DNA from: Arthrobacter sp. DNA4
GTDB lineage: Bacteria; Actinomycetota; Actinomycetes; Actinomycetales; Micrococcaceae
NCBI RefSeq assembly: GCF_024362385.1
Contig: NZ_CP101466.1
Coordinates: 3,658,001-3,722,000 of the forward strand
Direction: 5' to 3'
DNA: 64,000 bases
Made by a program: the position numbers and the translations under genes. Positions within the stretch are counted from its first letter, which is position 1. Each line of letters begins with the position of its first letter. Below the pieces are notes generated by a model. That model ran no database searches, was not told the origin of the DNA, and saw only the letters and a program-made list of their open reading frames with translations. Positions 61,079-64,000 of the stretch are shown here, in pieces.

Positions 61079-62856
61079 TACTGGTCCTTTTCGGGCCCTG
61101 TGGGGCCTGCTGGGGTGGTGACGGAGCCTTCGGCCTTTTCGGCGGAGCCTGCGACATTATCGCCTGTCCGGCTGGGAGTTTGCTGGGACGGGGCAGTATT
61201 TTCGGGGGCAGCAGCTTCAGGCGCAGCCTCGTCGGGCAGCTGCCACTCGGCAGCGAACAGTTTCCGCAGCGCGGCCGCCTCGCCCGCCAGCCGGTGGTCC
61301 TCGCCGCGGGCGAGCAGCCCGTATTCCACCATGGTGCGGCCGTCGTCAGCGGTGCCGGTGCGTACCCAGACGCGCCGGCGGTTGACGTAGAGCGAAAGGA
61401 TCAGGCCGGCCACGGCCAGCAAGGCGAAGATCAGGGCGTACAGCTGCCCGGGGTTGTGGTGGATGTCCACGCCGATGTACCGCTTCACGCCGTCGAAGCT
61501 GATGCTGCCCTTGCCGTCCGGCAGGGTGTAGGTGGAGCCGGGTGCCAGCGTGATGCCCCCGGCCGCCAGGTTCCTGGCGTTCAGCGGGGTCAGGTTCTTG
61601 ACGTCCAGTTCGAAGACGTTCTGCGGAGCACCCTTGTTCAGGCCCAGGTCGCCGTAGTAGGAGTTCAGTGTCAGCTGCGGGTTGAACAGCTCAGGGTCGG
61701 CGCTGAAGGAGACGTTCTTATCCGTCACGAACGCGGTGGGGAGGAAGAAGCCCACGAAGCCCAGCTGGTCCGGCTGGGCGTCGGGGACCTTGATCACCAC
61801 GGAGGAGTAGTAGTTCTCGCCCTGCAGCTTGGCCACCACCGGACCCTGCATGGCCACGTTGCCCGCCCCGTCCCGGATGGTCACCACCGGCGCGTAGCCG
61901 TTGCCGGTGAGGTAGATGCTGGTGCCGCCCAGGCTCACGGGGTCGTTGACCTTCAGGATCTCCTGCTTGGGCGGAGCGTCCGGGTTTTCCTTGGTGGTCA
62001 CAGTGGCGGCGAAATCGATGGGCTGGCCGAACTTGCCCCGGGATTCGCGGTCGAAGGTGATGTTGAACTTGTCCAGCTGGAGCGAGTACGGCTGGAGCTG
62101 GCTGGACTGGAAGTTGGTGCCCGGGTTGAACTGGTCATAGCCCACCAGGGTGTTCACAAATGTGTCGCCTTCCACCAGGATGCGCTGGCCGCTGTATCCG
62201 AACAGGCCACCGGCAGCCACGGACACCAGCACGCCGATAAGCGACGTGTGGAAGACCAGGTTGCCCACTTCCTTCATGAAGCCGCGTTCGGCACCCAGGG
62301 ACGGAAGGGCGCCGTCGGCATCCCTGACCTCCACCCGGTAGCCGCGCTTCCGCAGCAGTCCGGCCGCACCGTTGATGGCGTCCGACGCCGGGACGGCGCC
62401 ACTGGCGGGGATCACCAGGGTGCCGTATTCGGGCAGCCGGGACAGACGCTGCGGGGTCCGTGGCGGCTGTGAGCGCATGGCCTTGTAATGGGCGATGGCG
62501 CGCGGCACCACGCAACCGATCAGGGAGATGAACAGCAGAAGGTAGATCGCCGAGAACCACGCCGAGGAGTAGACGTCGTAGAGCTGCAGGGAGTCCAGCA
62601 GCTTGCCGTAGTCCGGGTGGTCCTTGATGTACTGGGTCACCACGGCCGGGTTGGCGGGCCGCTGCGGGAACAGTGATCCGGGGACGGCGGCGACGGCGAG
62701 GAGCAGCAGCAGGAACAGCGCGGTGCGCATGCTGGTCAGCTGGGTCCAGGCCCACCGGAGCATGCCCTTGGGACCCAGGGCCGGGAGGGCGGCCTGGGCC
62801 TTCGCCTCTGCGACAGGGGCGGATTGCTTCTTCTTTACGTTCACACGCTCGCTCAT
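61078..62856 (-). CDS. resB: Cytochrome c biogenesis protein ResB
   Basis: 592 residues from the ATG at 62856. Three N-terminal helices (LTSMRTALFLLLLLAVAAVP; SAIYLLLFISLIGCVVPRAI; GNLVFHTSLIGVLVSVAAGG), a large extracytoplasmic domain (about 230-510, with FDRESRGKFGQPIDFAATVT) and a fourth helix (YALIFALLAVAGLILSLYVN). LWSL-type Pro-rich N-terminus (GSLFPQRPANPAVVTQYIKD) is the ResB signature. Partner of CcsB in system II. The start overlaps the ccdA stop by one base (TGATG). Confidence 0.93.
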   Translation of the reverse strand: MSERVNVKKKQSAPVAEAKAQAALPALGPKGMLRWAWTQLTSMRTALFLLLLLAVAAVPGSLFPQRPANPAVVTQYIKDHPDYGKLLDSLQLYDVYSSAWFSAIYLLLFISLIGCVVPRAIAHYKAMRSQPPRTPQRLSRLPEYGTLVIPASGAVPASDAINGAAGLLRKRGYRVEVRDADGALPSLGAERGFMKEVGNLVFHTSLIGVLVSVAAGGLFGYSGQRILVEGDTFVNTLVGYDQFNPGTNFQSSQLQPYSLQLDKFNITFDRESRGKFGQPIDFAATVTTKENPDAPPKQEILKVNDPVSLGGTSIYLTGNGYAPVVTIRDGAGNVAMQGPVVAKLQGENYYSSVVIKVPDAQPDQLGFVGFFLPTAFVTDKNVSFSADPELFNPQLTLNSYYGDLGLNKGAPQNVFELDVKNLTPLNARNLAAGGITLAPGSTYTLPDGKGSISFDGVKRYIGVDIHHNPGQLYALIFALLAVAGLILSLYVNRRRVWVRTGTADDGRTMVEYGLLARGEDHRLAGEAAALRKLFAAEWQLPDEAAPEAAAPENTAPSQQTPSRTGDNVAGSAEKAEGSVTTPAGPTGPEKDQ

Positions 62857-63611
62857 CAGATCGGCAACTTCACATCGGTTTGGAACCAGTACTGCAGCCC
62901 GGTCACCCAGGCACCCCACACGCCGGTGGCCATCAGCAGCCCGAGCACCACCAGGATCCCGCCGCCGGTCCGCTGGATGGCCAGGCGGTGTTTGCGGAAG
63001 AACGCCATGACGCCCATGCCCCGGCGCAGGGCCAGCGCGATCAGCAGGAACGGGATGCCCAGTCCCAGGCTGTACACAAAGGCAAGGAAGGCGCCCTTGG
63101 CGGCCGAGGATCCGCCGGAAAGGCTTAACAGCTGCACGGCGGAGTACGTGGGGCCGATGCACGGGGCCCAGCCCAGGCCGAAGGTCAGGCCCAGCAGGGG
63201 CGCTCCCCAGAGCCCGGCGGGCGGCTTGGCATGGATCTTCGCGTCGCGCTGCAGCCAGCTGAAGCCGCCCATGAAGACGATGCCCATGATGATGACCAGG
63301 ATCCCCAGGAGCTGGGTGATCCAGGCGTTCTGGCTGCCCGTGATCAGGGTACCCAGCTGGCCGAACGCGCCGCCCAGCAGGACGAAGATCACGGAGAAGC
63401 CGAGGACGAACAGCCCGATGCCTGCCAGCATGCGGCCGCGTTTCTGCTTTTGCAGGTCCACGCCGCTCAGGCCGGTGACATATCCCAGGTAACCGGGCAC
63501 CAGGGGAAGGACACAGGGGGAAAGGAAGGACACCAGTCCGGCGAGCAGGGCCACCGGAATGGCCAGCAGGAGGGAGCCACTGAGGATGGCTTCGGCGAAG
63601 GGGCTGTTCAC
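62856..63611 (-). CDS. ccdA: Thiol-disulfide transmembrane carrier CcdA
   Basis: 251 residues, six membrane helices. SFLSPCVLPLVPGYLGYVTG holds the first redox Cys with its Pro neighbours, and GLGWAPCIGPTYSAVQLLSL the second; this Cys pair carries electrons across the membrane. CcdA keeps the outer thioredoxin (TlpA/ResA) and apocytochrome cysteines reduced for heme attachment. GTG start at 63611. Between tlpA and resB, in the usual actinobacterial order tlpA-ccdA-resB-ccsB. Confidence 0.93.
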   Translation of the reverse strand: MNSPFAEAILSGSLLLAIPVALLAGLVSFLSPCVLPLVPGYLGYVTGLSGVDLQKQKRGRMLAGIGLFVLGFSVIFVLLGGAFGQLGTLITGSQNAWITQLLGILVIIMGIVFMGGFSWLQRDAKIHAKPPAGLWGAPLLGLTFGLGWAPCIGPTYSAVQLLSLSGGSSAAKGAFLAFVYSLGLGIPFLLIALALRRGMGVMAFFRKHRLAIQRTGGGILVVLGLLMATGVWGAWVTGLQYWFQTDVKLPI

Positions 63612-63626
63612 GGTCCCGGCCTGTCC

Positions 63627-64000
63627 CTATTCCGCCACGGCGGCGGTGATGAGGGCTTTCAGGGTGCCCTTCTCGATTTCGCCGAGGACGCGGGAGGCCA
63701 CCCGTCCCTGCTTGTCCAGCACCAGGGTGGTGGGCACGGCGCCAGGCGGTACCAGGCCGGACACGGACAGCAGGACGCCGCCGTCCTTGTCGTCGAAGCT
63801 GGGGTAGGTCAGGTTGAAGGTTTTTTCGAAAGCCTCTGCCGTGGGCTTCTCGTCCCGGAGGTTGACGCCGAAGAACTGCACGCCCTGGTCCTTGAACTCC
63901 TGGTGCAGTTCCTCAAGGAGCGGCGCTTCCACGCGGCAGGGGGCGCAGGCGGCAAACCAGAAGTTCAGGACGCTGACCTTGCCCTGGAAGTCGGCCGGGG
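63627..64000 (-). CDS. TlpA/ResA-like thiol-disulfide reductase, 5' end outside window
   Basis: C-terminal 124 residues of an extracytoplasmic thioredoxin. FWFAACAPCRVEAPLLEEL has the CxxC redox pair, FFGVNLRDEKPTAEAF the central insertion of TlpA/ResA proteins and GLVPPGAVPTTLVLDKQGRV the cis-Pro loop. It reduces the haem-binding cysteines of apocytochrome c and is itself reduced by CcdA encoded 15 bases downstream. The start and the expected signal or lipoprotein anchor lie beyond position 64000. Confidence 0.92.
   Translation of the reverse strand, partial: PADFQGKVSVLNFWFAACAPCRVEAPLLEELHQEFKDQGVQFFGVNLRDEKPTAEAFEKTFNLTYPSFDDKDGGVLLSVSGLVPPGAVPTTLVLDKQGRVASRVLGEIEKGTLKALITAAVAE

Overview
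The window looks like chromosomal DNA of a high-GC actinobacterium, most likely a member of the Micrococcaceae close to Arthrobacter or Pseudarthrobacter. This rests on the very GC-rich third codon positions, the frequent GTG starts, the ATGA/GTGA stop-start overlaps, the menaquinone genes next to a DUF4229 protein, system II cytochrome c biogenesis, and the phenylacetate and oxidative sugar-acid gene sets. The genus is inferred from gene content, not from a marker gene. I see no rRNA, tRNA, CRISPR array, transposase or phage gene.

Layout. 1-5,000: LCP-family wall protein, a broken PhoD phosphatase, a histidine phosphatase and nnrD. 5,100-12,800: Hsp20, an FAD monooxygenase with an unknown partner, an S9 oligopeptidase, DUF2945, a sulfide:quinone reductase-like flavoprotein and a broken GNAT. 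12,800-23,550: ackA and pta, which lie about 7.5 kb apart. Between them is a sugar-acid module (enolase-type dehydratase, FAH-fold dehydratase, semialdehyde dehydrogenase, GntR regulator, MFS transporter) that reads as an oxidative D-arabinonate route to 2-oxoglutarate. 23,700-40,200: three blocks of phenylacetate genes (paaI-paaK-paaR; paaZ and a thioesterase; paaH-paaF/G-thiolase), tied together by four copies of one 22-bp palindromic operator. Interleaved with them are HtrA, a sortase-E-anchored S1 protease, a tyrosine phosphatase, an SGNH hydrolase and small proteins.

40,200-50,800: pentapeptide protein, CsbD, DNA polymerase IV, a dienelactone hydrolase-like protein, an amino-acid permease, a CPBP protease, menB-menE-menA and small membrane proteins. 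50,800-59,800: a minus-strand cluster, to me the most remarkable part. It encodes an Hsp70-type ATPase with one membrane helix and a long Pro/Thr-rich outer tail, a large LuxR regulator, a protein with an IniB-like N-terminus and an extremely Asp/Ser/Asn-rich repeat tail, and two dynamin-like GTPases. Order and sizes mirror mycobacterial iniB-iniA-iniC, with the Hsp70 and LuxR genes added. 59,990-64,000: ccsB, resB, ccdA and a tlpA/resA-like gene running off the end.

Seven genes carry reading-frame breaks (about twelve in all: phoD-like, a GNAT, the MFS transporter, DUF4397, SGNH hydrolase, the iniC-like dynamin and the Hsp70). Flanking segments are well conserved and some breaks sit in G/C runs, so part of them may be sequencing indels; I mark them as broken genes as the sequence stands. 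Several shared control elements were found: PaaR-type operators, paired GntR sites, a palindromic AGCATGCTT-type element before five stress or envelope genes, and long palindromic intergenic repeats.
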